From Gemmatimonadaceae bacterium (GTDB lineage Bacteria > Gemmatimonadota > Gemmatimonadetes > Gemmatimonadales > Gemmatimonadaceae), in NCBI GenBank assembly GCA_037721215.1, contig JBBJNV010000012.1:1-64000 (forward strand): a stretch of 64,000 nt of DNA, written 5' to 3'. The notes beneath the pieces were generated by a model, which was given only the letters and a program-made list of their open reading frames with translations, was not told where the DNA came from and ran no database searches. Shown piece after piece: positions 28,438 to 35,223 of the stretch. Every line of letters starts with the position of its first letter. Positions within the stretch are counted from its first letter, which is position 1. Position numbers and translations under genes: made by a program.

Positions 28438-28519
28438 GCCCAACGCTGGAGTTCAGCTACGGGCGAATTAAACAAAATGCGAGCGTAGCGAGATTCAATA
28501 ACTTCAACGAGTGTCAGGC
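28438..28519 (-). repeat. attC site 1 (island end)
   Basis: On the minus strand the site runs from GCCTGAC (R'') to GTTGGGC (R', fits the GTTRRRY core exactly), with inner arms of the type seen at other sites in the island and a central GCTACGCTCGC hairpin tract. The R'' box overlaps the stop of the antitoxin remnant. It is the left-most site of the array. Confidence 0.65.
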
Positions 28520-28672
28520 CGCGCCCGAGCGAGACGGGCTCCAATGCATGGCTGGGCGCCGACCAGTGATCGCGCAATCGCGAAGATACAAGTTGATTAG
28601 CGTCTGATACGGAACATCGAGCTCCCCGGCGAGACCCTTGGAATATTCCACCGTTGCCGTATCAAGTCGCAT
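28514..28672 (-). pseudogene. CopG/BrnA-like antitoxin, probably 5'-truncated
   Basis: The frame encodes a ribbon-helix-helix antitoxin like the BrnA protein at 31953: KQSVTMRLDTATVEYSKGL, then ELDVPYQTLINLYLRDCAI. The frame continues upstream as far as the remains of attC site 2, with no ATG, GTG or TTG; only the internal ATG at 28672 would give a 52-residue product that lacks the first beta strand. Its stop codon lies in the core box of attC site 1, as for intact cassette genes. I read it as a cassette whose 5' end was lost. Confidence 0.6.
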
Positions 28673-28727
28673 CGTCACGGATTGCTTGAGGCGCTTGGCG
28701 TAAGGGTTTCGCTTGGCCTTGGGTGCC

Positions 28728-28799
28728 GCAAGCGAATTATATAATCCGGAGCGCAGCGAGCAACAATAAATCGCTTGTCGGCATCAGCGTGTGTCATAC
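28728..28799 (-). repeat. attC-like site 2, partly eroded
   Basis: On the minus strand the R'' side is GTATGACAC, followed by an arm close to those of other sites (GCTGATGCCGACAAGCGATTTATTG is the local order) and the GCTCGCTGCGCTC tract. The opposite arm merges into the antitoxin remnant and has no clear GTTRRRY box. It follows the DUF2283 gene, as expected for that cassette. Confidence 0.5.
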
Positions 28800-28819
28800 A
28801 GACCGCGCACAAACTCGAC

Positions 28820-29089
28820 TTAGGCGGCCCGAAGCGGCGCAAGATCGGTGCGGCGGACTGGATCGCACCCCAGTTCGCGAAGCACACGATTGAGTGCCGC
28901 GAGTTTCAACTGTCCGGGGGCTGTTATTTCAATGCCGAGCGGGCGACCGCGCGCGTCCAGATCGATGATCATGCCTGGATCAACCCGTTGAGTGCGAACG
29001 CTCTTCGACCTACTCGCGCGCGGGAGGTAAAAGTACGCGGCGAGCGGTTGGCCGTGCCGATACGTGACTTCGAGATAGGCTTCCTTCAT
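28820..29089 (-). CDS. DUF2283 family protein (putative antitoxin)
   Basis: An 89-residue protein with the DUF2283 start MKEAYLEVTYRHGQPLAAYFYLPR and the later VDPGMIIDLDARGRPLGIEITAPGQL. DUF2283 genes commonly sit beside DUF4258 genes, and together they look like toxin-antitoxin pairs; here the DUF4258 gene precedes it with a four-base overlap. A second such pair lies at 51.7-52.1 kb. The C-terminus is longer than the usual 65-70 residues. Confidence 0.78.
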   Translation of the reverse strand: MKEAYLEVTYRHGQPLAAYFYLPRASRSKSVRTQRVDPGMIIDLDARGRPLGIEITAPGQLKLAALNRVLRELGCDPVRRTDLAPLRAA

Positions 29090-29343
29090 GATTCAACAGG
29101 ATACGCGGTGATCACCACTACAAGTTGCGCATCGGCATCCGGTTCCACAATAACTTCCCAAGCGGCGCGACGGTGCCGTGTAGCGACGATCCAGCGGCCA
29201 GCAACGACGTCAGGTCGAATACCAGTCGCGACGGAGAGCATGCGGCGCACCTCAAGCTCGTTGAAACTCCGGTCGAGCATGCGCTTGAACAGATGCGAGC
29301 TCAGTGCAATATCCCAGTCCCACCACGCGGGCCACTGCGGCAT
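29086..29343 (-). CDS. DUF4258-like protein (putative toxin)
   Basis: An 85-residue protein: LSSHLFKRMLDRSFNELEVRRMLSVATG, then IRPDVVAGRWIVATRHRRAAWEVIVEPDADAQLVVVITAYPVE. The pattern of H-x-R, then a two-strand core and a final VVITAY strand is that of DUF4258/BrnT-like RNase folds. It overlaps the DUF2283 gene by four bases, so the two are coupled. A toxin role is inferred from the pairing, not shown. Confidence 0.72.
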   Translation of the reverse strand: MPQWPAWWDWDIALSSHLFKRMLDRSFNELEVRRMLSVATGIRPDVVAGRWIVATRHRRAAWEVIVEPDADAQLVVVITAYPVES

Positions 29344-29385
29344 TCTAGACTCGGCGAGCGTTGAGGAGAGAAGGAGTCACCTGTT

Positions 29386-29473
29386 CTGTAACGCCTTCAG
29401 TTAAGCTGTGGGCCGATCAAACAAGATGCGAGCGAACTTCGTTAAATCGCCCGTCAACTTCAACGTGTGCTAG
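29386..29473 (-). repeat. attC-like site 3
   Basis: The plus-strand left arm GCCTTCAGTTAAGCTGTGGG and right arm CGTCAACTTCAACGTGTG pair with a few bulges, as in other sites here. The outer boxes are degenerate (GTAACG side and GCTAGAC side). The right end overlaps the stop of the small membrane-protein gene. Confidence 0.6.
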
Positions 29474-29703
29474 ACAGGGCCCGGAATGGTCCAGCGACTC
29501 GCGAACGCTTGCGCCCCAAGGCATAGGAGCAAGACGAACGCCTGAGGTTGAGGCACGGCGAATGTTGCAGCGATGCCAAATAGTAGGAAGATCCAATTCG
29601 CTGCGCGCACAAGCCGCGTCTTTGGCTGACGACCTGCCGCTATGCTGCAGACGAACCGTACTTTCGCGAGCGAAGCGAGCAACCCTGAATCGTTTGTCAG
29701 CAT
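29470..29703 (-). CDS. small cassette membrane protein
   Basis: A short gene of about 77 residues. Only the last 60 or so look coding: a basic stretch, then two hydrophobic segments (WIFLLFGIAATFAVPQPQAFVLLLCLGAQAF) and a short tail. The first 20 residues are encoded inside attC site 4, so the true start is probably further in, perhaps a GTG near 29650. Its stop falls in attC site 3. Short two-helix membrane proteins are common in cassette arrays. No function can be given. Confidence 0.5.
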   Translation of the reverse strand: MLTNDSGLLASLAKVRFVCSIAAGRQPKTRLVRAANWIFLLFGIAATFAVPQPQAFVLLLCLGAQAFASRWTIPGPV

Positions 29704-29718
29704 CAGCGTGTGTTAGGG
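29632..29718 (-). repeat. attC-like site 4
   Basis: The minus-strand R'' box CCCTAAC overlaps the stop of the upstream cassette gene (29713). The inner arm reads ACACGCTGATGCTGACAAAC, and the GCTCGCTTCGCTCGC tract, which forms a hairpin tip, is perfect here. The R' side is eroded. Confidence 0.6.
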
Positions 29719-30036
29719 AACGCCCGCGGAATCTGGATCTTTATCCTGGCTGGGCTCCTCACTGAATTCATCAAAGAAGACGCCGCTGGCGATTTCGCGA
29801 ATCTCCGCTGCGCCAAACGGCGTCTCCGGGACATTGTCTGGAGAGGATTCTTGAAGCGTCAACCATAGAACTCGTCCCATCAACTCCTCGAGGCGCCCAT
29901 GGTCAGTCGAACCGGAAACATCAGGCGCCGAAAAAATCGCAAACTCGCCCCCTCGATGAAGTTCTTCGGCGGCAGACTCGAGACCGAGGTCACCCGACAG
30001 GTAACGCTTGATGATGTTCAGAGATTTTGAGTTCAT
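29713..30036 (-). CDS. hypothetical cassette protein
   Basis: A 107-residue acidic soluble protein: an N-terminal helix MNSKSLNIIKRYLSGDLGLESAAEELHRG, a middle ELMGRVLWLTLQESSPDNVP, and an Asp/Glu-rich tail. The opening KRYLSGDLGLESAAEEL resembles short regulatory helices, but I do not recognise a family. The TAA stop lies inside the R'' core box of attC site 4, which marks it as a gene cassette. Probably cytoplasmic. Confidence 0.6.
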   Translation of the reverse strand: MNSKSLNIIKRYLSGDLGLESAAEELHRGGEFAIFSAPDVSGSTDHGRLEELMGRVLWLTLQESSPDNVPETPFGAAEIREIASGVFFDEFSEEPSQDKDPDSAGVP

Positions 30037-30155
30037 GATCCTCGTAGCTCTTCCTGACGTGCGTGCGCGTGTCTGGCGGTGGCGGCCCCACAGGATTATT
30101 GAGTCTGCCGCACCACCACGCCATTCTTCCCCAAGGAAGCCGGAGGTTACCGCGC

Positions 30156-30225
30156 AAAACCACTACACTGCGGGCGCTAAAGCCGGAGAAGGTCGGCGTT
30201 GCTTGTCGTCTAACGTACGTTAAGC
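30156..30225 (-). repeat. possible attC-like site 5
   Basis: The minus strand has GCTTAAC (fits RYYYAAC) over the stop of the HEAT-repeat gene, followed after four bases by GTTAGAC (fits GTTRRRY), then the inner inverted repeat GCCG...CGGC. The layout is unlike the other sites, so the outer limit is uncertain. Confidence 0.35.
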
Positions 30226-30678
30226 CGAAGGCGCGACCTGTGCCAGAACACGCGCGGCTTCGGCCGGGCGTAGCACCGTCATCTTCCGGAGCCCGTCCCG
30301 GACAATCCACCGGGTGTGGGGGCTCGACTCGCGGGCCCACGCGGCGCACAACTCCAGCACGAAGTCCGGCTGCGTCCGTGTCGCATTCCGTAGTACGTTG
30401 GCTACCGACTTCTTGACGTACGGATCAGGATCTGCGCGAAGCTGCTCGAGCACCATGCGAACGTCCGAGGGCTGCCGTTGCACGAGCCCCCGCAAGCCCT
30501 CGCTGGCCGCGCGGCGCACATTCGCGTTCTGGTCCCGCGACCAAATGGCTGTTGCGGCCAGCACCGCCACCGGCTGGTCCTTGGCTAACTCCACCAGAAG
30601 CAACGGGCGAGAATCCGCGACCTTGGCAATCATCCGCTTTTGCTGGGAGAGAAACGCCCTGTTTTCAGCCTGAGGCAC
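30220..30678 (-). CDS. HEAT-repeat/DNA alkylation repeat-like protein
   Basis: A 152-residue all-helical protein. The part YVKKSVANVLRNATRTQPDFVLELC and TRWIVRDGLRKMTVL matches the helical repeats of AlkD-like DNA alkylation repeat proteins, but at this length only about half the AlkD solenoid is present. Repair activity is therefore doubtful; it may be a protein-binding HEAT module. The GTG start lies one base after the stop of the acetyltransferase gene, so the two are coupled. It is the last gene of a three-gene cassette. Confidence 0.7.
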   Translation of the reverse strand: MPQAENRAFLSQQKRMIAKVADSRPLLLVELAKDQPVAVLAATAIWSRDQNANVRRAASEGLRGLVQRQPSDVRMVLEQLRADPDPYVKKSVANVLRNATRTQPDFVLELCAAWARESSPHTRWIVRDGLRKMTVLRPAEAARVLAQVAPSA

Positions 30679-30679
30679 T

Positions 30680-31243
30680 TTAGGCGGCAGCCTGGCGCTC
30701 AGTGGTCGGCCCTACTGACCCGTCCCCCGCGGGCCGGTCGGCGTACATGAGAAGCGCACGGCCGTCCGGCGTGTCAACCTCGCCGGCCGCGCGAAAGCCC
30801 GCCTTCTCGTAGCATCGGATTGCCCGGCCGTTCTCGGGGGCGGGGTCGGTCTGGACGCGCGTGACTGCCTTGTCGGTGAAAAGCTTCGCAACGAATGCGC
30901 GGACCATCTCCGTCCCGAGTCCGCGCCCGAGTTGGTCGGCGTCGATCAAAAACTGATCAACCCCGCGCACTCCAGGGTCGTGCTCATCGAGCCACCAGCC
31001 CTCATGGTGAAACCCCACCGGAGCGTACGCCTGAATGAAGCCGATCGGTCGCTCGTTGCGGTAGGCGAGGTAACACCAGTGCGGAACCGCCCCGGCGAGG
31101 GTGGCTCCGTAGTCCCTCTCGATCTCGGCCAGGGACGGCGGCGCGCCCCACCACGCGGCAACATGCGGGCGCGCCAGCCAGGCGTGCATCATGGACAGGT
31201 CGCCCGCGGTGATGGGGCGGAATACGAAATCAGGCAGGAACAT
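30680..31243 (-). CDS. AAC(6')-I-like aminoglycoside acetyltransferase
   Basis: A 187-residue GNAT enzyme that closely follows the AAC(6')-I pattern throughout: the start ITAGDLSMMHAWLARPHVA, AAWWG, the stretch WWLDEHDPGVRGVDQFL, the acetyl-CoA loop QLGRGLGTEMVRAFV, and QTDPAPENGRAIRCYEKAGF. AAC(6') enzymes N-acetylate the 6'-amine of kanamycin, tobramycin or amikacin. In clinical AAC(6')-Ib the same blocks occur in the same order, from memory of that sequence. Substrate is unproven here. It overlaps the upstream DHFR-like gene by 14 bases and lies between attC sites, so it is cassette-borne. Confidence 0.82.
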   Translation of the reverse strand: MFLPDFVFRPITAGDLSMMHAWLARPHVAAWWGAPPSLAEIERDYGATLAGAVPHWCYLAYRNERPIGFIQAYAPVGFHHEGWWLDEHDPGVRGVDQFLIDADQLGRGLGTEMVRAFVAKLFTDKAVTRVQTDPAPENGRAIRCYEKAGFRAAGEVDTPDGRALLMYADRPAGDGSVGPTTERQAAA

Positions 31244-31760
31244 AGGTCAACCGGATCACAGCCTCGTCAATCCGGTCACTAGCTATCAAGCGGAGCGGCG
31301 GCCGGGGTCCAGCGAAATACGGCGTGCCGTGACCAAGGACGACGGGATGCAGATAAATTCGATATTCATCGATCAGACCAAGTTCGGTTAAGCTGTGCGC
31401 CAGGTCTGGGCCAGCAACTTCGATCTCCCCGTCGCGTTCGGCCTTGATCTCGCGGATCGCGCCCTCAAGATCTTCCTCGACAAGGTTGGCGTTGGGGCCG
31501 ACCGCCTTCAAGGAGCGCGAGACGACCCACTTCGGTTGGTTTCGCCACGCCGCCGCGAAGGCGCGTTCGTCGGCATTCCATTCGGGATGGTCTTCGTCCC
31601 AGTAACGCATGATCTCATACATTCGGCGGCCGTAAACACTGCCCGCCTGCCCCTGAGCTTCCTTGATGAAGTGGCGAAATAGCGTGGGGCCGGGCGCGAA
31701 CGCCATATGGTCAACGTACCCGTCCAGGGACTGATTCATTCCGAATACGAGCTTGGCCAT
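31230..31760 (-). CDS. dihydrofolate reductase/RibD C-terminal family protein
   Basis: A 176-residue protein of the RibD_C/DHFR-like family: MAKLVFGMNQSLDGYVD at the start, GSVYGRRMYEIMRYWD for the nucleotide site, and DEYRIYLHPVVLGHGTPYFAG near the end. These NADPH-binding proteins are related to DHFR but are usually not real DHFRs; trimethoprim resistance should not be assumed. An AGGAAGAG ribosome site precedes the ATG. It is first in a three-gene cassette (DHFR-like, AAC(6')-like, HEAT). Confidence 0.85.
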   Translation of the reverse strand: MAKLVFGMNQSLDGYVDHMAFAPGPTLFRHFIKEAQGQAGSVYGRRMYEIMRYWDEDHPEWNADERAFAAAWRNQPKWVVSRSLKAVGPNANLVEEDLEGAIREIKAERDGEIEVAGPDLAHSLTELGLIDEYRIYLHPVVLGHGTPYFAGPRPPLRLIASDRIDEAVIRLTYVPA

Positions 31761-31863
31761 GTTCTCTTCCTATCCTTGCGTGCGGACGTGTTGACTGCGG
31801 TATAGAATACTTCGACCTCTCAATTCGATCACCTTAGCCAACTCTTTACACCAGCCCAGTCAT

Positions 31864-31958
31864 ATCAAACGCCTTCAGTTAGCTGCGGGCGAATCATACA
31901 AAATGCGAGGCAAGCGACCATCATTGGATCGGGTCGACAGCTTCAACGAGTGTCAGGC
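31864..31958 (-). repeat. attC site 6
   Basis: The right box GTCAGGC covers the stop of the brnA gene (31953). The left arm GCCTTCAGTTAGCTGCGGGC and the right arm GTCGACAGCTTCAACGAG pair in the same way as the other sites, with the AATGCGAGGCAAGCGAC centre. The left outer box (ATCAAAC) is weak. Confidence 0.65.
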
Positions 31959-32264
31959 ACTCGCACGCAAACGACGCCGCGGCCGATCGCGCTCCTTGGC
32001 CACGCGTTCGGCAAGAAATACCTTGAGAAGCGACTGATACGGCACATCGCGTTCGTTTGCCAATGTGCGCAGTTCGTTCAGAAGACCTTGAGGCAATCGC
32101 AATGATATCGTAGCCGTCGAAGGACGAAGATTCGGGAACGTAACCCGTTGCGCCTTGCTCCAATCCAGGTATTCAGTTGTGTCGTGGGTCATCCAGAACG
32201 CGCCTGCCTCTTCATCCGACTTGAACTCTGGAATCGTCTTGAACTTCTTAGTGCGCCTGGTCAT
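31953..32264 (-). CDS. brnA: BrnA-type antitoxin (CopG family)
   Basis: A 103-residue antitoxin of the BrnA kind. The first half (KTIPEFKSDEEAGAFWMTHDTTEYLDW) is the toxin-binding part; residues about 66-90 form the ribbon-helix-helix domain TISLRLPQGLLNELRTLANE then DVPYQSLLKVFLAERV. It overlaps the brnT gene by 17 bases. In known BrnTA pairs the complex represses its own operon; the dyad upstream of brnT at 32564 is the likely site. Its stop lies in attC site 6. Confidence 0.9.
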   Translation of the reverse strand: MTRRTKKFKTIPEFKSDEEAGAFWMTHDTTEYLDWSKAQRVTFPNLRPSTATISLRLPQGLLNELRTLANERDVPYQSLLKVFLAERVAKERDRPRRRLRASA

Positions 32265-32556
32265 ATGCTCGCCGCTCCTTGCGACTCATGTCGCGAACTG
32301 AAATAATGCGAATGCGTTTACCGCGAACCGTAAATGCGGCTGTAAGCAAGCGGCCGGCCGACGTCGACCCAAGCGCCACAAAGCGAGACTCCGCTGCTGA
32401 ATGTGCCGGGTCATCAAAGACGAAGAGCGGAGTGTGGAAGAAAATCTCCTCAGCTTCCGCCTGCGATACTCCATGGCCGAGCATATTCTTGGCGGTGTTG
32501 GCGCCGTCCCACTCGAACCCCTCAAGCGTGGAGATGAAAGCTGGCGTATCTGCCAT
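32248..32556 (-). CDS. brnT: BrnT-type RNase toxin
   Basis: A 102-residue BrnT family toxin with the signature FEWDGANTAKNMLGHGVSQAEAEEIF, the middle ESRFVALGSTSAGRLLTAAFTVRG and the terminal RIRIISVRDMSRKERRAYD. BrnT folds like RelE and cuts RNA. It precedes brnA, as is usual for this pair. The palindrome 8 bases upstream of its ATG gives it its own regulated promoter, independent of the array. Confidence 0.92.
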   Translation of the reverse strand: MADTPAFISTLEGFEWDGANTAKNMLGHGVSQAEAEEIFFHTPLFVFDDPAHSAAESRFVALGSTSAGRLLTAAFTVRGKRIRIISVRDMSRKERRAYDQAH

Positions 32557-32559
32557 TAA

Positions 32560-33249
32560 CTAAGTATATGATGGACATATACAAGGCGCAAGCGTTACTT
32601 GCAATCTCCCAATGTTCCTCAGCCAACTGCTGCGACGCTCGTTAGGTCGCGGCACGCGGCGACCTTCCTCGCGGGTAATCTTCGCACGGAGTCGATCTTG
32701 AAAGCCACGACGCTGCTTCGTGATCTCGTAGAGCACGATGCCAGACGACGTCCCGAGATTAAGACTCTCGATGATGCCGAACATAGGGATGTCCACGCAG
32801 ACGACGCTCCGGTCGAGAGCGAGCGCACTGATGCCAGTCCCTTCGCTGCCAAACCAGACCGCGAGCTTGGTATACCTGGTATAATCGCCTTCGTGGAGGA
32901 CAACGTTCGTGCGTCCCTTTGTATGCGGTGATGTCACTATGGACACAAAGCCGTTCTTCTCCAGGTGAGCTAGGCATCTTTCGGTGTTCGGGAACTTGCG
33001 TACGAAGCTCCACTTGATTGCCGAGGCGGAGACCGCGTTCAGGGAACGCCGCGTCCGCATCTCCTGCCAATCGCCCGGCAGCTCGTCGCTGTCGGATACC
33101 ACGTACGCTTTCTCGACGCCGAGTGCGTTCACGTTGCGGATGATGGTGCCGATGTTGCGCAGATCGCCGGGATGCTCAATGACCGCAATGAGGTTCTTGC
33201 AGCGGTGCGTGCGGACTGCATCCGCGCGGGCCCTCTGGGTGGCTACTCA
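32560..33249 (-). pseudogene. SpoU/TrmH-type RNA methyltransferase, frameshifted
   Basis: The SPOUT methyltransferase fold is clear: KNLIAVIEHPGDLRNIG, the RNVNALGVEKAYVV strand, FGSEGTGISALAL, and VDIPMFGIIESLNLGTSSG, the knotted SAM site. The coupled ATG at 33249 overlaps the stop of the upstream lipoprotein gene (ATGA) but is in another frame. The conserved frame has no start codon before the motifs, so a frameshift near 33190 is likely. At the 3' end the frame also runs through a possible attC core (GTTAGGT, 32640) to a late stop. Product inactive or rescued by a rare start; a sequencing error is possible. Confidence 0.62.
32564..32582 (-). promoter_or_regulatory. palindromic operator upstream of brnTA
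   Basis: A perfect inverted repeat with seven-base arms, GTATATG and CATATAC, and a five-base centre (ATGGA), 8 bases before the brnT start codon. An RHH antitoxin such as BrnA could bind it. The match to the neighbouring pair is positional; binding is inferred. Confidence 0.6.
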
Positions 33250-33753
33250 TCCTGGCCGGCCATCCACCACCCGGCGCTGGCTTCTGAGCTGATCTACGCG
33301 CCACATGAGCCCTTGACCGCTCCTGCGAACCCAAGTCTCCCGCTGCGTGACCCATGTCTCCACATGATGCACGGCGTTGTCCGGCCTGAGAGCCATGCGA
33401 TCCAGATGCTGGGACACGATAGCAAGCGCTGTATCACCTACGACGCGAAGGCTGTCGATAGTGAACTCGATGCGATTCCACTTCCTCACCCCGTTGAGGA
33501 TCCCGATGGTATAAGTCTCCATCGCCGCCCGATCCCGGAACGTGCCCTCCGCATTGACGGTGTGAAAATCCGGAGCACGCAGCGCCATGACCGCCTGCAC
33601 ATCGTATCTCTTGAACGCCTCCGTATTGCGCTGATAGAGCGCGTCGAGCTGTCTCCGAATCGCCGCGGTGTTTGTGTCCGCCGGCGGCCGAACGACGACC
33701 GCGCCGCAACCGATGGTGAACAGCGTAGTACAAGCTAGGAAGGGGAATCGCAT
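33247..33753 (-). CDS. NTF2-like (DUF4440/SnoaL) lipoprotein
   Basis: A 168-residue predicted lipoprotein with lipobox TIGC (Cys16). The mature part follows the DUF4440/SnoaL pattern: IRRQLDALYQRNTEAFKRYDVQAVMAL, then RAPDFHTVNAEGTF, and the later HVETWVTQRETWVRR. Such proteins form a cone-shaped ligand pocket. The stop overlaps the ATG of the methyltransferase frame. It carries its own start region after attC site 8. Confidence 0.8.
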   Translation of the reverse strand: MRFPFLACTTLFTIGCGAVVVRPPADTNTAAIRRQLDALYQRNTEAFKRYDVQAVMALRAPDFHTVNAEGTFRDRAAMETYTIGILNGVRKWNRIEFTIDSLRVVGDTALAIVSQHLDRMALRPDNAVHHVETWVTQRETWVRRSGQGLMWRVDQLRSQRRVVDGRPG

Positions 33754-33820
33754 ATACCCTGGACACGAAAGTGCGCGAAAGGGTTCGATGGCCTCCCCCG
33801 ACCCATGATTCGGACGTGCT

Positions 33821-33909
33821 GGCTAACCGCCTTCAGCTAAGCTGCACGCCGATATAGTAAGAGCCAGCGACGTGAGCACACAATAAATCGCTTTCAGGGT
33901 GTGTTAGGC
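33821..33909 (-). repeat. attC site 8
   Basis: The minus strand reads from GCCTAAC (R'', perfect) to GTTAGCC (R'). The left plus-strand arm CGCCTTCAGCTAAGCTGC matches the island consensus, and the centre is GCCAGCGACGTGAGC. This is one of the best sites. The cassette on its upstream side (right on the plus strand) holds the TumE/TumA pair in reverse orientation. Confidence 0.72.
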
Positions 33910-33957
33910 CTCGACCGCAAGAGGCGTTTCCTCTTCGGAACAAAGGATGGCATATTG

Positions 33958-33986
33958 CATATCATATCCTATGGTGATATGATATG
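33958..33986 (+). promoter_or_regulatory. palindromic operator abutting the tumE-like start
   Basis: A perfect dyad with eleven-base arms, CATATCATATC and GATATGATATG, around a seven-base centre (CTATGGT). It ends two bases before the ATG at 33989, so a bound repressor would block both initiation of transcription and access to the start. The paired HTH antitoxin is the likely binder. Confidence 0.7.
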
Positions 33987-33988
33987 AT

Positions 33989-34417
33989 ATGGCGCGAAAG
34001 AAGGCTTCTCCGGAGGGGACGGATCATGGTTTGGAACTTTTGCTCGATTACCATGGCCGGATCATGTATCTGGAAGGCGGTTATTCCATGAAGTTCGAGA
34101 TTAGGCGGACGGAGGCCACGCTGGAGCGACCACGCGGACTCAGTTATTCGTTCACGCTCCACGACGAGTACAACCACCGGGTGATCGGCTTTGACAATGC
34201 TCATGCGGTCAAGCCGTCAGGCCGGGCTGCAAAACGGCCGAAAAGCTACGACCACTGGCATACGACTGCTATCGACAAGGGTCGCCCGTACAAGTTCACG
34301 GATGCGGCAACGCTGGTAGAAGATTTTTTCAGAGCTTGTGAACGTTACCTGAAGGCCAAGGGCATCACTTTAGAAGGAACCGGCGACGATTCGCCTACAG
34401 CTGGAGATGAGAAATGA
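33989..34417 (+). CDS. TumE-like toxin (DUF6516)
   Basis: A 142-residue protein with the features of TumE/DUF6516 toxins: LELLLDYHGRIMYLEGGYSMKFEI, the central SFTLHDEYNHRVIGFDNAHAVK and SYDHWHTT, then KFTDAATLVEDFF. It reads on the plus strand, against the array direction. The stop overlaps the next ATG by four bases. TumE family toxins are proposed to act with a HVO_A0114-type antitoxin, which is exactly what follows. Confidence 0.78.
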   Translation: MARKKASPEGTDHGLELLLDYHGRIMYLEGGYSMKFEIRRTEATLERPRGLSYSFTLHDEYNHRVIGFDNAHAVKPSGRAAKRPKSYDHWHTTAIDKGRPYKFTDAATLVEDFFRACERYLKAKGITLEGTGDDSPTAGDEK

Positions 34418-34932
34418 CTAATCCGAAGATTCAGAGCTTCCATTCTTTGCGCGACGAGATGATCGCCGTAACTAAGGGCGAGCGAGCCGCACCTATTGGC
34501 GCGGCTACTGCTACCGTGCATTCCGCCGAAGTATTGGCCAGGCTCCTGACGCGGCAGAATCGAGAACTGATGTCGACGATTCGCGACAAGAAGCCGACCT
34601 CAATTGCGGAGCTTGCCAGGCTTAGCCACCGGGCCGCGCCTAATGTTGTGAGAACTCTCGATAAGTTCGCAGCGCTAGGGCTTGTTTGCTTTCTTGCTGA
34701 GGGGCGAAGCAAAGTACCGCGCGTGGCCGCTAGAAAGATCACTATCGAAATCGATCCTTGCTCATTTAAGGATGTCATTTCGGTGACGCCCGCGGGTTCG
34801 GTAACCCGCTCGGGCAGTAACCGGCGGTCAGCTAAGACTATTAAGCGGCCCTTGGCAGCGGGAAAGGTACGAGTAGGTCGAGACAAAGAGAAAGCAGCCA
34901 GATCCAAACAAGGCGGCCTTTCTCCTCGATGA
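34414..34932 (+). CDS. TumA-like HTH antitoxin (HVO_A0114 family)
   Basis: A 172-residue DNA-binding protein. The winged-helix core is SAEVLARLLTRQNRELMSTIRDKK, PTSIAELARLSHRAAPNVVRTLDKFAALGLV, followed by the ARKITIEID strand. The C-terminal 45 residues are a basic, low-complexity tail. It is coupled to the TumE-like toxin by a four-base overlap and is the likely binder of the dyad at 33958-33986. Confidence 0.78.
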   Translation: MTNPKIQSFHSLRDEMIAVTKGERAAPIGAATATVHSAEVLARLLTRQNRELMSTIRDKKPTSIAELARLSHRAAPNVVRTLDKFAALGLVCFLAEGRSKVPRVAARKITIEIDPCSFKDVISVTPAGSVTRSGSNRRSAKTIKRPLAAGKVRVGRDKEKAARSKQGGLSPR

Positions 34933-34950
34933 GCATCTAAACGATCAGCG

Positions 34951-35025
34951 GCCTGACGCTGTAAGTTAAGTTAGCGCCGTCCGTTCCATCGAAAACCCAA
35001 ATGCGCCGGGACCAGCGTGTTCCTC
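34951..35025 (-). repeat. eroded attC-like half-site
   Basis: The plus-strand stretch GCCTGACGCTGTAAGTTAAG is a near copy of the left arm of the island attC consensus, but its partner arm is only weakly visible (GACCAGCGTGTTCC). It directly follows the TumA-like gene. I read it as the remains of a site. Confidence 0.3.
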
Positions 35026-35107
35026 AATAGAGCGCGAACAGAAGGCTGAGCAGCAACTCGCGATCTGCGTGACAATCGAACGAGAAAACAAGCGTCAAGA
35101 GGATTCA

Positions 35108-35214
35108 GCCCTTGACGCGGGGTGCCGCTTCACAGAAGCTGCGAGCGAATCTAACAAAATGCGGGCGAAGCGAGCTTTTACAAATCGCTCGTCAGCTTCA
35201 GCGCACGTTTAGGT
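35108..35214 (-). repeat. attC site 10
   Basis: The right arm CGTCAGCTTCAGCGCACG, a GCGGGCGAAGCGAGC centre and the left arm AGAAGCTGCGAGCGAATC match the consensus. The outer boxes are CCTAAAC (right, read on the minus strand) and GTCAAGG (left). The right box lies about 10 bases after the stop of the zinc-ribbon gene at 35224. Confidence 0.65.
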
Positions 35215-35223
35215 GGCCAGCGG

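Noticed and set aside
31230-31760. Trimethoprim-resistance dihydrofolate reductase cassette
   Set aside because: The protein is of the RibD_C/DHFR-like group; it lacks DfrA-type features, so resistance was not claimed.
32586-32645. ACCTAAC core box (minus strand) within the methyltransferase 3' end
   Set aside because: A good single box, but no partner GTTRRRY or arms.
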